Shown: positions 1 to 8,031 of the stretch, piece after piece | How positions within the stretch are numbered: the first letter of the stretch is position 1 | How the letters are laid out: every line of letters starts with the position of its first letter | Assembly (NCBI GenBank): GCA_050187415.1 | Contig: JBFWXN010000012.1 | Span: forward strand, 1 to 64,000 | Length of the DNA: 64,000 nucleotides | Direction of reading: 5' to 3' | DNA from: Ga0077555 sp050187415 | GTDB lineage: Bacteria; Pseudomonadota; Alphaproteobacteria; Rhizobiales; Hyphomicrobiaceae | The notes under the pieces: generated by a model | Databases searched by the model: none | Seen by the model: only the letters and a program-made list of their open reading frames with translations | What the model was told of the DNA's origin: nothing | Position numbers and translations under genes: made by a program

Positions 1-2
1 TC

Positions 3-749
3 ATCGAGGACTTCGTCACGGTGCCGACGCAAAGCCTGGTGGTCCAGAGCCAGGCGAGCCGCGAGGCCAAGAGCATCGTCACCGGCGTCGGCTTCGGGCT
101 CGGATGGTATGGGGAGCGTGACGAGCCTGGCATATTCCGCGACCTGAGGCCGGCCTGGAGCGACGAAAATCTCATCTCCTTGGCACGCCAGATTCGCTCG
201 CGTCTCTTCTTTGCCCACGTCAGGGCCTCGACCGGGACCGCCATAAGCCGGCCCAACTGTCATCCGTTCGCGCTCGGGCGCTGGATGTTCATGCACAATG
301 GCGGCATCGGCGATTGGGAGGCTGTTCGTCGCCCCGTCGAGGCCGGAATTCCCGATGAGTTCTACCGGCATCGGGGCGGCACGACCGACAGCGAGGCAAT
401 GTTTCTGCTGCTGATCGCTTTTGGCCTCGAGACCGACCCGATCGGTGCTTTTGGTCGCATGCTCGGCTTCGTCGAGGATGTCATGCAGCGAGCCGGTATT
501 GCCGAGCCGCTCCGATTTACCGCGGCGGCCACCGATGGACGCCACGTCTACGCGGTCCGCTATTCGACGAAGATCCTGCCCGAGACGCTTTATGTCCGAA
601 GCATTGCCCGCGCACACGGGCATCTCATTGCCTCGGAACCCCTCGACGACGGGCGGACCGATTGGGAGGCGGTGCCGCCGCAAAGCCTCGTCACGCTGGA
701 ACCTGGACAGATCCGGATCGAAGCCTTCAAGCCGACGGGCGCCACCTGA
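3..749 (+). CDS. Class II glutamine amidotransferase (YafJ-like), 5' truncated
   Basis: The reading frame is open from the left edge, so the start and the catalytic N-terminal cysteine lie outside the window. What remains is the Ntn-hydrolase fold of YafJ/EgtC-like class II amidotransferases: a GFGLGWYG stretch near residue 30, a segment like RSRLFFAHVRAST that lines the glutamine pocket, CHPFALGRWMFMHNG near residue 95, and the GGTTDSEAMF motif. These proteins hydrolyse glutamine to feed ammonia to a partner or act alone with unknown acceptors. No partner gene is visible here. An in-frame GTG at position 21 could be mistaken for a start, but the family sequence clearly continues upstream of it. 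Confidence 0.85.
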   Translation: MEDFVTVPTQSLVVQSQASREAKSIVTGVGFGLGWYGERDEPGIFRDLRPAWSDENLISLARQIRSRLFFAHVRASTGTAISRPNCHPFALGRWMFMHNGGIGDWEAVRRPVEAGIPDEFYRHRGGTTDSEAMFLLLIAFGLETDPIGAFGRMLGFVEDVMQRAGIAEPLRFTAAATDGRHVYAVRYSTKILPETLYVRSIARAHGHLIASEPLDDGRTDWEAVPPQSLVTLEPGQIRIEAFKPTGAT

Positions 750-854
750 ACGCGATTGGCTCCCCGTATCGCGGGACGCGCGTGCGCGGATGACCTGCCT
801 CTGGAGCCTCGCCCTCTTCTCTCGGCATCGCAGGGCGGTCTTGGTCGATGCAAC

Positions 855-1211
855 TCAGATGACGCCGACCAGGAACGCAGCAGCAATGACGACCGCGATC
901 GCGATAGCGCCGAACGCCCATTGCTTCTGGGCCCGATGCCAAGCGAGATTCTCGATGACGAGAAGCCTGATGCCTCCCAGGAGGTGCACGGCGAGCAGGC
1001 CCACGAGAACTGTCTCCGCGAATTTGAATGCAGGCCGGTCGGTCCAGTGAAGAAATCCGTCGAGGCTGGCCTTGCCGTTCAGCGCAAGGGCGAGAGCCAG
1101 AAAGTGGAACGGCAGGAACACCGCCAGTGCCAACCCGGAGATCCGATGGATCATGGCCGCGCGCCACAGCGGCTCCCTCCGGTATGAGGTATTCCGAGCT
1201 TTCGCGGTCAT
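855..1211 (-). CDS. Succinate dehydrogenase/fumarate reductase cytochrome b-type membrane anchor (SdhC-like)
   Basis: A 118-residue membrane protein with about three transmembrane helices. The MIHRISGLAL stretch near residue 20 is the HRxSG signature of SdhC-type anchors, and a second histidine lies in a VHLLGGIRLL helix where heme b or quinone ligands usually sit. It is the last gene of the minus-strand block and its ATG overlaps the stop of the preceding anchor gene in an ATGA arrangement. That overlap, and the fact that the family similarity begins here, set the start. It should form the quinone-reactive membrane domain with the neighbouring anchor and iron-sulfur subunit. Confidence 0.8.
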   Translation of the reverse strand: MTAKARNTSYRREPLWRAAMIHRISGLALAVFLPFHFLALALALNGKASLDGFLHWTDRPAFKFAETVLVGLLAVHLLGGIRLLVIENLAWHRAQKQWAFGAIAIAVVIAAAFLVGVI

Positions 1212-1537
1212 GGGAGCGCCACCGCATAGACGGCTCTGAGGCCGAGCGAGGCGAGGATCAGCCCCGCAATCCACATTACGAGGTCGGCGCTCCGCCCCCT
1301 GAGGCCGCCCCATTCCATGGCGATGGTGCGCAGGCCAATGGCGCCATGCGTCGACGCTGCGATAACGAACGTAGCATAGTAGAAGGCCCAGCCGACACTG
1401 CCGCGCGTGCGCCCCAGAATGTCGTCAGCCGTCAGGCCGCGCCGGGTGGCGTAGAAGATGATCGCCAGATGTCCGACGATGAGCGGCACCATCAGCAAGG
1501 CGGTTGCGCGCTGCACGAGATAGAGGCGGACGTTCAC
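1208..1537 (-). CDS. Succinate dehydrogenase/fumarate reductase membrane anchor (SdhD-like)
   Basis: A 109-residue protein with three predicted transmembrane helices and histidines in the first (VGHLAIIFYA) and second (STHGAIGLR) helices, as expected for heme b coordination in SDH/FRD anchors. It most likely starts at a GTG that overlaps the TGA of the iron-sulfur gene by four bases; no better upstream start fits. Its own stop overlaps the start of the next anchor gene. This tight packing implies translational coupling of the three subunits. The reading frame extends far upstream inside the iron-sulfur gene, but that part is only a shadow. Confidence 0.75.
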   Translation of the reverse strand: MNVRLYLVQRATALLMVPLIVGHLAIIFYATRRGLTADDILGRTRGSVGWAFYYATFVIAASTHGAIGLRTIAMEWGGLRGRSADLVMWIAGLILASLGLRAVYAVALP

Positions 1538-2265
1538 GCGAGGTCCCCTCGGATGTAGGCTTGCATGGTGCGCCGCTTGAGGCCCGCGATCGACGCCGTT
1601 GGGTTCAAGCCGACCGGACAGTGTTGCTCGCACGACTGGTGGGTATGGCAGGCGTGACAGCCGCCGCTCTGCGCGACGGCGTAGAGGCGGCCGGCATTGT
1701 CGGAATCTCGGATATCGTTGACGAGCGTCCATGCCCGGTTGAGGGCAGCGGGCCCCAGATAGTCGTTGTTCCAGCGAACTGTGTCGCAAGCCGCAAAGCA
1801 GACGCCGCAATTGATGCACTCGATGGCAGCGTCGGCTGCCTGACGCTCGACAGACCGAGGGCTGATCGGCTCGAGGGCGTCGCCCCTGCTCTTACTCGGC
1901 GAGAAGGCGCCCTTCGCCTCCTGCCACTTCTCGAAGAACGGTGCCATGTCGGTGGCGAGATCCTTGATCACCGGAAGATTGGCGAGCGGGCCGACCTCCA
2001 GCTTTCCGCCGTCGACGACCTTCGACACGTGCGTGCGGCACGTCCACCGTGGGCGGCCGTTGACCGTCATGGCGCACGACCCGCACACGCCCACCCGGCA
2101 GGCGAAGCGGTAGGAAAGCGAGGGATCGAGGTGGCGCTGCACGTAGGTGACGACGTCGAGCACCGTCTGGCTTTCGCGCTTGGGAACGTGGAACGTCTGG
2201 TAGCGGCCCTCGTCACGCTCGCCGCGCCAGATCGAGACTTCGATCGTCGTTTCGGGATCGGGCAC
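1534..2265 (-). CDS. Succinate dehydrogenase/fumarate reductase iron-sulfur subunit
   Basis: A 243-residue SdhB/FrdB-family electron-transfer subunit. The N-terminal ferredoxin fold carries the [2Fe-2S] motif CRVGVCGSC followed by a cysteine after NGRPRW. The C-terminal part carries a [4Fe-4S] motif (CINCGVCFAAC) and a [3Fe-4S]-type motif (CHTHQSCEQHCP), preceded by one extra cysteine (CHAC). It should pass electrons between the flavoprotein coded divergently at 3801-5555 and the two membrane anchors downstream. The length is normal for the family. The gene follows the acyl-CoA-dehydrogenase-like gene after 68 bases, so both are likely cotranscribed. Whether the complex works on succinate is uncertain because of unusual residues in the flavoprotein. 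Confidence 0.88.
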   Translation of the reverse strand: MPDPETTIEVSIWRGERDEGRYQTFHVPKRESQTVLDVVTYVQRHLDPSLSYRFACRVGVCGSCAMTVNGRPRWTCRTHVSKVVDGGKLEVGPLANLPVIKDLATDMAPFFEKWQEAKGAFSPSKSRGDALEPISPRSVERQAADAAIECINCGVCFAACDTVRWNNDYLGPAALNRAWTLVNDIRDSDNAGRLYAVAQSGGCHACHTHQSCEQHCPVGLNPTASIAGLKRRTMQAYIRGDLA

Positions 2266-2333
2266 GTCGCTTCTGCTCCATCGCCATATCGCGACTCGAA
2301 TGCCTTCGCAGCATGCGACCGCGGGGATTGACT

Positions 2334-3563
2334 TTACTCGGCGGCGTCCGAGGATCTCGTTCGGCTATCTTGGGCCAGTCTGAGGTAGCCGTCACGCGTC
2401 TGTGGCAGCTTCTTGTCGAGAATGCGCGAGGCAACGACCGTGCGCAGGATCTGGGCCGTGCCGCCGCCGATCGAGAACATGCGCGCATCGCGCACCATGC
2501 GCTCGAGAGGGCGGCGCCGGGAATAGCCGGCAGCACCGAACAGTTGCAACGCGTCGTTGGTCACCTTGATCGCCATGTCGGCGGCCACGACCTTCGCCTT
2601 CGCAGCTTCCGTCGCGTCTGGGAAGCCGGCACCTGCGTTGGCCGCTCCGCGATAGAGCATGAGCTGAGCGCAATCGATCTGGATTGCCATGTCGGCGAGC
2701 ATCCATTGCAGCCCCTGGAACTCGTAGATGGGTCGGCCGAATTGCTCGCGCTGCTGTACGAACGCGAGCGCGTGCTCATAAGCGCCTTGCGCGATCCCGA
2801 GCGCCATCGTGCCGGCGCCAACGCGCTGCGAATTGTAGGCGTCCATCAGGTCGGCGAAACCCTTGCGTAGGCCGCGAGGCGGCATTACGAGCGCATCGGC
2901 GCCGACGACCATGTCTTCCATGATGACCTCGGCCTCGGGAATGCCCCTGAGACCCATGGTCGGCTCGCGGTTGCCGATCCTCAAGCCCTTCGTCTCGTCG
3001 CGAACCGCGAGGAAGCCGCCGATACCGAGGTCTTCGCCTTGCTCGTCGAGCACCCGGGCGAAGATAAGATGCAGGCGTGAGGCGCCGGCGCCGGTGATCC
3101 AATGCTTCTTTCCGTTGAGGATGTACGAGTCGCCACGCTTCTGGGCGCGTGTCGTCATGTCGGTCGCGGCACTGCCGGCGTCGGGCTCGGTGATGCAGAT
3201 GGCGGGCTTGTCGCCATCGAGCACAAACCCGGCCGCCATCTTCTTTTGCAGATCGGTGCCATACTTCATCACCGTCGAAATCGCGCCCATGTTGCTTTCG
3301 ACGACGATGCGGCCGGTCACGCCGCAGACCTGCGCCATCTGCTCGATGACGAGCACGGCATCGAAGAACGTCAATCCTTGTCCGCCGTAGGCTTTCGGGA
3401 TCGTCATTCCCATGAAGCCGCCGGCCTTCAATTCCTCGACGTTCTGCCAGGGATATTGCTCGGAGCGATCGATGTCAGCCGCGCGACCCTCGATGCTGCC
3501 GCGGGCAAGCTCGCGGGCTCGAGCCTGCAGCTTCTTCTGGTCGACGGAAAGCTGGAAGTCCAT
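2334..3563 (-). CDS. Acyl-CoA dehydrogenase superfamily protein, probable 3-sulfinopropionyl-CoA desulfinase
   Basis: A 409-residue flavoprotein with the full acyl-CoA dehydrogenase fold (ITEPDAGS near residue 125, HWITGAG near 154). The glutamate of the usual C-terminal YEGT motif is glycine (IGGGTAQI), and the alternative catalytic site on helix G is Gln246. Arg85 lies in a CGVTGR segment. From memory, Gln246 and an arginine at about 84 mark the Acd desulfinase of Advenella mimigardefordensis, and the N-terminal EQYPW and C-terminal KLPQTRDGYL stretches also match that protein. Acd converts 3-sulfinopropionyl-CoA to propionyl-CoA and sulfite. I infer the same activity here; a diverged dehydrogenase is the alternative. 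The ATG at 3563 is chosen over an upstream TTG because GAGGAG lies 7-8 bases before it. Confidence 0.75.
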   Translation of the reverse strand: MDFQLSVDQKKLQARARELARGSIEGRAADIDRSEQYPWQNVEELKAGGFMGMTIPKAYGGQGLTFFDAVLVIEQMAQVCGVTGRIVVESNMGAISTVMKYGTDLQKKMAAGFVLDGDKPAICITEPDAGSAATDMTTRAQKRGDSYILNGKKHWITGAGASRLHLIFARVLDEQGEDLGIGGFLAVRDETKGLRIGNREPTMGLRGIPEAEVIMEDMVVGADALVMPPRGLRKGFADLMDAYNSQRVGAGTMALGIAQGAYEHALAFVQQREQFGRPIYEFQGLQWMLADMAIQIDCAQLMLYRGAANAGAGFPDATEAAKAKVVAADMAIKVTNDALQLFGAAGYSRRRPLERMVRDARMFSIGGGTAQILRTVVASRILDKKLPQTRDGYLRLAQDSRTRSSDAAE

Positions 3564-3800
3564 CTCGGCGCTCCTCAAAGTCTTTGAGCGCGACTATGAA
3601 GCGACGCCCCTGGACAGACAAGCGCCGGCCGTTGTTTCCCTCACCCCTTGATCGGCGCCGCTGGTGGGCTCGGAGGTGACGACACTAGCGCCGGTCGCGT
3701 TGCGTCCGGATCGCCTTTGGCGATAGCAAAGTTCGAACATAGTCTTTGCGACGGCAGCCACACATGGCCAAATGCCGGGTGACATGATCGGAAGCAGCTT
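3564..3800. promoter_or_regulatory. Divergent intergenic region between the desulfinase-like gene and the SDH-like flavoprotein gene
   Basis: This 237-base region separates two divergently transcribed genes of what looks like one functional unit, so it should hold both promoters and probably a shared operator. I see ribosome binding sites at both edges (GAGGAG before 3563; GGAAGCAGCTT before the ATG at 3801). I could not identify a convincing promoter or repeat by eye, and no regulator gene adjoins it. Confidence 0.4.
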
Positions 3801-5555
3801 ATGATCGAGCGCCACAAGACCGACATCCTTATCCTCGGTTCCGGAGGGGCGGGGCTGTTTGCCGCTCTGCACGCCCACCAGGCGAACCCGCATCTCGAGA
3901 TCACGGTTGCGACCAAGGGCCTGCTCGGAAAGTCGGGCTGCACGCGGATGGTGCAGGGTGGCTACAACGTGGCGCTCATTCCCGGAGACTCGGTCGAACG
4001 CCACTTCATGGACACGATCGAAGGCGGCAAGTGGCTGCCGAACCAGCAACTCGCGTGGACGCTGGTGACCAAGGCCGTCGAGCGCGTGCAGGAACTCGAG
4101 AACGAGGTCGGCTGCTTCTTCGATCGTAATCCCGACGGCTCACTGCACGGCAAGGCGTTCGCCGGGCAGACCTTCGACCGCACCGTGCACAAGGGCGACC
4201 TCACCGGCATCGAAATCATCAATCGGCTGATGGAGCAGGTGTGGGCCCGGCCGATCCGGCGCATGGAGGAGCATCGCGCCATAGCGCTCATTCCCGAGAA
4301 GGGTGCGCACGGCAGCGGTTTGGCGCCCATCGCCGCTGTGCTTTTCATCGATGTGCGCACGGGAGGTTTCAAGCTTGTCGAGGCAAAGGCGGTGCTGCTT
4401 GCGACGGGCGGCGGGCCGACCATGTACAAGTACCACACGCCCTCCGGCGACAAGTCCATGGACGGCCTGGCCATGGCCCTCGACTACGGGCTCGCGCTGC
4501 GTGACATGGAGATGGTGCAGTTCCACCCGACCGGCGTTCTCGCGGGGCCCGATACGCGCATGACGGGCACGATCATCGAGGAAGGGCTGCGTGGCGCCGG
4601 CGGCTATCTGCTCGACGGCTCCAAACAACGCTTCATGTTCAACTACGACCCACGCGGCGAGCGGGCGACGCGGGATCTGGTCTCGCAATCGATGTACCGC
4701 GAGATGATCGCCGGGCGCACGACCGCAAACGGCGGACTTTATATCTCGATGGGGCATCTCGGCGCCGACAAAGTCAGACGGATGTTCAAAGGTATGGTCG
4801 AGCGGTGCGCCGATTGCGGCTTCGACTTGGCTGGGGGCCTCGTCGAGGTGGTTCCGACCGCGCACTACCTGATGGGCGGGGTGATGGTGCAGCCGGATAC
4901 GGCTACGGAGGTAGCCGGGCTTTACTGTGCGGGCGAGGACGCCGGAGGCGTGCACGGTGCCAATCGACTCGGCGGCAACGGCGTTGCCAACTCGACGGTG
5001 TTCGGGGGAATCGCTGGCGAGACGATGGCCCGCGATATCAAGCACGGACTGGGCCGGCGCGAGCCGGATCTCGAGCTGGCGCGCATGGCGATGGAAGCAG
5101 CAGAGAAGCCGTTTCGAGCAAGGGCCCAAGCCAGCGGCATCAATCGCGTCCGCGATGCTCTGCTCGAGATGATGTGGTCGGATGTCGGCATCATTCGCGA
5201 GCGGGCCGGCATGGAGCGCGCGCTCGGTCATCTCGACGATCTTCGCGGGGATCTTGATATCCTGGGCGTCCCCGACGGCCAGCGCGCCTTCAATCTTTCG
5301 TGGCACGATTGGCTCAATCTCAGGAGCCAGATCGCCATGTCGGAGGTCGTCGTGCATGGGGCTCTCAGGCGCGAGAACAGCCGCGGGGCCCACTTTCGCG
5401 AAGACTTCAAGGAGCCCGGCGAGATGGCTCAGTCCCGCTTCACGGTCGTCCGCAAGCTGGATGGTGCGTTGCGCGTGACCGACGAGGCGGTTGACTTCAC
5501 CCATGTGAGGCCGGGCGAAACGCTCATAACCGAACGACCGCAGAGTGATCGTTAG
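3801..5555 (+). CDS. Succinate dehydrogenase/fumarate reductase-like flavoprotein, atypical active site
   Basis: A 584-residue FAD protein of the SdhA/FrdA/L-aspartate oxidase family. It has the N-terminal Rossmann motif (LGSGGAGLFAALHA), the QFHPTG motif near residue 245, the GERATRDLVSQ active-site arginine region, HYLMGGV near residue 355 and HGANRLGGNG near 390. Two family features differ. The segment that normally carries the histidine covalently bound to FAD (SHTVAAxGG) reads KSGCTRMVQGG without histidine. The substrate-side TGxH segment reads TGIEII. FAD is therefore probably bound non-covalently, and the substrate may not be plain succinate or fumarate. The iron-sulfur and membrane subunits are coded in the divergent minus-strand block. 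A GGAAG precedes the ATG. Confidence 0.85.
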   Translation: MIERHKTDILILGSGGAGLFAALHAHQANPHLEITVATKGLLGKSGCTRMVQGGYNVALIPGDSVERHFMDTIEGGKWLPNQQLAWTLVTKAVERVQELENEVGCFFDRNPDGSLHGKAFAGQTFDRTVHKGDLTGIEIINRLMEQVWARPIRRMEEHRAIALIPEKGAHGSGLAPIAAVLFIDVRTGGFKLVEAKAVLLATGGGPTMYKYHTPSGDKSMDGLAMALDYGLALRDMEMVQFHPTGVLAGPDTRMTGTIIEEGLRGAGGYLLDGSKQRFMFNYDPRGERATRDLVSQSMYREMIAGRTTANGGLYISMGHLGADKVRRMFKGMVERCADCGFDLAGGLVEVVPTAHYLMGGVMVQPDTATEVAGLYCAGEDAGGVHGANRLGGNGVANSTVFGGIAGETMARDIKHGLGRREPDLELARMAMEAAEKPFRARAQASGINRVRDALLEMMWSDVGIIRERAGMERALGHLDDLRGDLDILGVPDGQRAFNLSWHDWLNLRSQIAMSEVVVHGALRRENSRGAHFREDFKEPGEMAQSRFTVVRKLDGALRVTDEAVDFTHVRPGETLITERPQSDR

Positions 5556-5741
5556 GCTCCGGCGATCGGCAAGCGCGAATTCATATCCGTGAAAATTCGG
5601 TGTGGCGAAGTCGCCGCATGTTGCTTCGCGCTTTCACAGTAGTTAGCCTAATACCAGTCGGGATCTATTTTGGTTAGTCAGCCCAAAGTCGATGTGGCGT
5701 GAACCGTACACGCTCGGGCTCGCCAAAATGGGGAGGAGAGA

Positions 5742-5924
5742 ATGACCGAGTTCGATGCCAGGCATCACGGCCGATGCGGCCTGATGCCGGAACGGCGGCG
5801 TTTTGCTGGTGAGATGCCGGTAACGATGGCCAAGCCCTGCGCTGCTGGACTGCGCGGCAATCCTGCTGCTCGCCCCAATAGCCGATCGGATCGCGCGGCG
5901 AGCGGGGGAAACAGGTGCGCCTGA
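5742..5924 (+). CDS. Possible 60-residue leader ORF with a strong ribosome binding site
   Basis: A short frame begins with ATG eight bases after a very strong Shine-Dalgarno sequence (GGGGAGGAGAG) and stops ten bases inside mrpE. The peptide is basic and cysteine-containing and resembles nothing I know. The position suggests translational coupling into the Mrp operon, or a leader peptide. It may also be fortuitous, with the strong site a relic of a decayed gene. The stretch 5556-5741 before it holds no gene and presumably the operon promoter. Confidence 0.3.
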   Translation: MTEFDARHHGRCGLMPERRRFAGEMPVTMAKPCAAGLRGNPAARPNSRSDRAASGGNRCA

Positions 5925-6388
5925 TCAGCCTCGTCGTCGTTCTCTTGCTCTTTTGGCTTGCTCTTTCCGGGCACTACACTCCGTTCCTGGTCGGTGTCGG
6001 CGTGGTGAGCGCGGTGGCCTGCGGGTATGTCGCGCAGCTGATGGGAGCCGCCGATGGTGAGGGCCATCCGAACCACTTGATCGTGGCAAGCCTTACATTC
6101 TTCCCGTGGCTTTTCTGGGAAATCGCAAAGTCCTGCTGGTCGGTGACGAAGATCATCATTGATCCGAGCCTTCCGATCTCGCCGACCATGACGCGTGTCA
6201 AGGCGAGCCAGAAGACGACCGTCGGCCTCGCCACGTATGCCAACTCGATCACGCTGACGCCGGGCACCATCACGACTGCGGTGGATGGTAACGAGCTGAC
6301 CGTTCACGCGCTGGTCAAGGACGGCGCGATCGATCTCGAAGGCGGCGGCATGGATGCACGCATCACGGAATTCGAGGGAGCGCGATGA
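5915..6388 (+). CDS. mrpE: Mrp/Mnh-type cation/proton antiporter subunit E
   Basis: A 157-residue MrpE/MnhE (MbhA-type) protein. Two N-terminal hydrophobic helices are followed by the FFPWLFWEIAKSCW region and a soluble C-terminal domain with the conserved TLTPGTITT stretch and the VHALVKDG end. It is a structural subunit of the Mrp membrane complex. The start is a GTG preceded by GGGGGAAACA. The stop overlaps mrpF by four bases, which begins a chain of overlapping genes up to 13344. In canonical bacterial mrp operons E follows D. Here E comes first, as in archaeal Mbh hydrogenase operons. Confidence 0.88.
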   Translation: MRLISLVVVLLLFWLALSGHYTPFLVGVGVVSAVACGYVAQLMGAADGEGHPNHLIVASLTFFPWLFWEIAKSCWSVTKIIIDPSLPISPTMTRVKASQKTTVGLATYANSITLTPGTITTAVDGNELTVHALVKDGAIDLEGGGMDARITEFEGAR

Positions 6389-6663
6389 TGTTCGCAGTCG
6401 CGTCTGTCGCCATACTGGTCGCGCTCGCGCTCGCGCTTGTGCGGGCCGTCAAGGGGCCGACGGTGTTCGACCGGGTTCTGGCCGGTAACTCGATCGGAAC
6501 GCTCGCGCTGCTGCTGCTTGCCACGATCGGCTTCCTGACCGGCCGCCCAGAGTGGCTCGACATCGCCATCACGTACGGGCTGCTGAACCTCATTTCGACC
6601 ATCGCCATTCTGAAATTCTTCCGACACGGTGATCTTGCCTACGATGTGGAGGATGACGCGTGA
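6385..6663 (+). CDS. mrpF: Mrp/Mnh-type antiporter subunit F
   Basis: A 92-residue protein with three transmembrane helices and the MrpF/MnhF/MbhB hallmarks: the RAVKGPTVFDRVLAGN segment near residue 20 and ITYGLLNLISTIAILKFF at the end. It is a small structural subunit of the complex. The ATG overlaps the mrpE stop, and its own stop overlaps the GTG of mrpG, so expression is probably coupled. Confidence 0.9.
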   Translation: MMFAVASVAILVALALALVRAVKGPTVFDRVLAGNSIGTLALLLLATIGFLTGRPEWLDIAITYGLLNLISTIAILKFFRHGDLAYDVEDDA

Positions 6664-7034
6664 TCGATGTCGTGATCGACCTGCTCAGCTGGGCTTTCAT
6701 CCTCGCCGGCTCGTTCTTCATCTGTGTCGGCATGCTTGGCCTCGTGCGCATGCCGGACGTGTTCACACGTATGCACGCGGCGAGCGTGACCGATACCCTC
6801 GGGGCGGGATTGCTCTTCGCCGGCTTCATGCTCCAGGCCGGTTTCACGCTGGTCACCGTCAAGCTGATTTTCATTCTCGGCTTTCTCTTTTTCACCGGCC
6901 CGGTCGTCACCCACGCCCTTGCACAGGCGGCCTTTCACGCCGGCATCCTGCCGCGTCTCCAGGAAGATCGCCGTCGGAGGCTGGAGGTTGGAGCTGGGCA
7001 AAAAGAGTCGGCCGCCGAGCGCAACAAGACCTGA
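6660..7034 (+). CDS. mrpG: Mrp/Mnh-type antiporter subunit G
   Basis: A 124-residue MrpG/MnhG/MbhC protein with three helices and the family motif GLVRMPDVFTRMHAASVTDT near residue 25, followed by LFFTGPVVTHALAQAA. The last 30 residues are a charged, arginine-rich cytoplasmic tail that is longer than usual for MrpG. It starts with a GTG overlapping the mrpF stop. Confidence 0.9.
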   Translation: MIDVVIDLLSWAFILAGSFFICVGMLGLVRMPDVFTRMHAASVTDTLGAGLLFAGFMLQAGFTLVTVKLIFILGFLFFTGPVVTHALAQAAFHAGILPRLQEDRRRRLEVGAGQKESAAERNKT

Positions 7035-7045
7035 GGGGAGGACGC

Positions 7046-7618
7046 GTGGAAGTCTTTGTCAACGCGGTCCTGTTGACCATGCTTGCGGTCGTCACGGTGG
7101 CCATCGCTCGCCAGAGGAATCTGTTCGGGGTCATCGCGCTCGCCGGCATCTACAGCTTCCTGATGGCGAGCATTCTGATTGTGCTGGATGCCGTCGACGT
7201 GGCGATGACGGAAGCCTCGGTCGGTGCCGGCGTGTCGACGGTGTTCTTTCTCGGTGCATTGCATCTCACGCGCAGCGTAGAGCAGCGACCACATCACTCG
7301 GCCGTATTGCCGATGCTCGTTGCGGCGGGCATCGCCGTGGCGCTCGTCTGGGGGACGATCGGGCTTCCGCCGTTCGGCACGGCCGACGCGCCGATTCATC
7401 GGCACGTCACGCCGGTGTACCTCGAGAGCAGCATCAAGGAGACGATGGTCGCGAACGTCGTTTCGTCCGTCCTGGCTTCGTACCGCGGTTACGACACGTT
7501 CGGCGAGACGACGGTCGTCTTCACCGCGGCGCTGGGTGTCATGCTGCTGCTCAGGGGCCGACGTCGAAAAAAAGATGACGCGAATGGGCCGAAGGAAGCC
7601 GGGGGGATGAAAAAGTGA
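7046..7618 (+). CDS. MrpA C-terminal/MbhDE-like subunit (DUF4040 plus MnhB-like domain)
   Basis: A 190-residue membrane protein that corresponds to the C-terminal end of MrpA, or to fused MbhD and MbhE of Mbh hydrogenases. Residues 1-75 form a DUF4040-like three-helix unit. The rest carries the conserved loop TPVYLESSIKETMVANVV and the YRGYDTFGETTV motif. The GTG at 7046 is preceded by GGGGAGG at good spacing. The reading frame extends upstream through mrpG in another frame of no meaning. Importantly, the large antiporter-like N-terminal part of MrpA is absent; in this operon that job must fall to D-type subunits. Its stop overlaps mrpB. Confidence 0.8.
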   Translation: MEVFVNAVLLTMLAVVTVAIARQRNLFGVIALAGIYSFLMASILIVLDAVDVAMTEASVGAGVSTVFFLGALHLTRSVEQRPHHSAVLPMLVAAGIAVALVWGTIGLPPFGTADAPIHRHVTPVYLESSIKETMVANVVSSVLASYRGYDTFGETTVVFTAALGVMLLLRGRRRKKDDANGPKEAGGMKK

Positions 7619-8031
7619 AGCTCGACGTCGTCTTGAGGGTGGTCGTCAAGCTGATGCTGCCCTTCATGCTGCTCTTTGCACTCTATGTGCAGTTTCATGG
7701 CGAGGTGGGCCCTGGCGGCGGCTTCCAGGCGGGCGTCATCGCGGCGGGAATGGTGATCCTCTATTCGCTGATCTTCGGGGTGCGTCAAGCCAAGCGGCTT
7801 GTGCCGCAGGTGCTGGTGGAACGGCTGGTGCCATTGGGCGTGCTGATCTACCTCTGCACCGGCATTGCCGGGATGCTCCTCGGCGGCAAATTTCTCGATT
7901 ATTCGACGCTCGCGCACGACAGCCGCCACGGCCAGGAGTATGGCATCATGGCGGTCGAACTCGGGGTTCTGATTACCGTGTCCTCATCGATGCTTGCCAT
8001 CTTCTACGCGTTCGTCGATCGGGGGCGGTGA
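7615..8031 (+). CDS. mrpB: Mrp/Mnh-type antiporter subunit B
   Basis: A 138-residue MrpB/MnhB (MbhF-type) protein with four transmembrane helices. The signature HGEVGPGGGFQAGVIAA lies near residue 28. Overlaps at both ends (four bases with the preceding gene, one base in TGATG with mrpC) indicate translational coupling. Confidence 0.9.
   Translation: MKLDVVLRVVVKLMLPFMLLFALYVQFHGEVGPGGGFQAGVIAAGMVILYSLIFGVRQAKRLVPQVLVERLVPLGVLIYLCTGIAGMLLGGKFLDYSTLAHDSRHGQEYGIMAVELGVLITVSSSMLAIFYAFVDRGR

Noticed and set aside
4140..5504. A 454-codon open frame on the minus strand
   Set aside because: It is antisense to the SDH-like flavoprotein gene and codes for a low-complexity protein rich in His, Arg and Ala.
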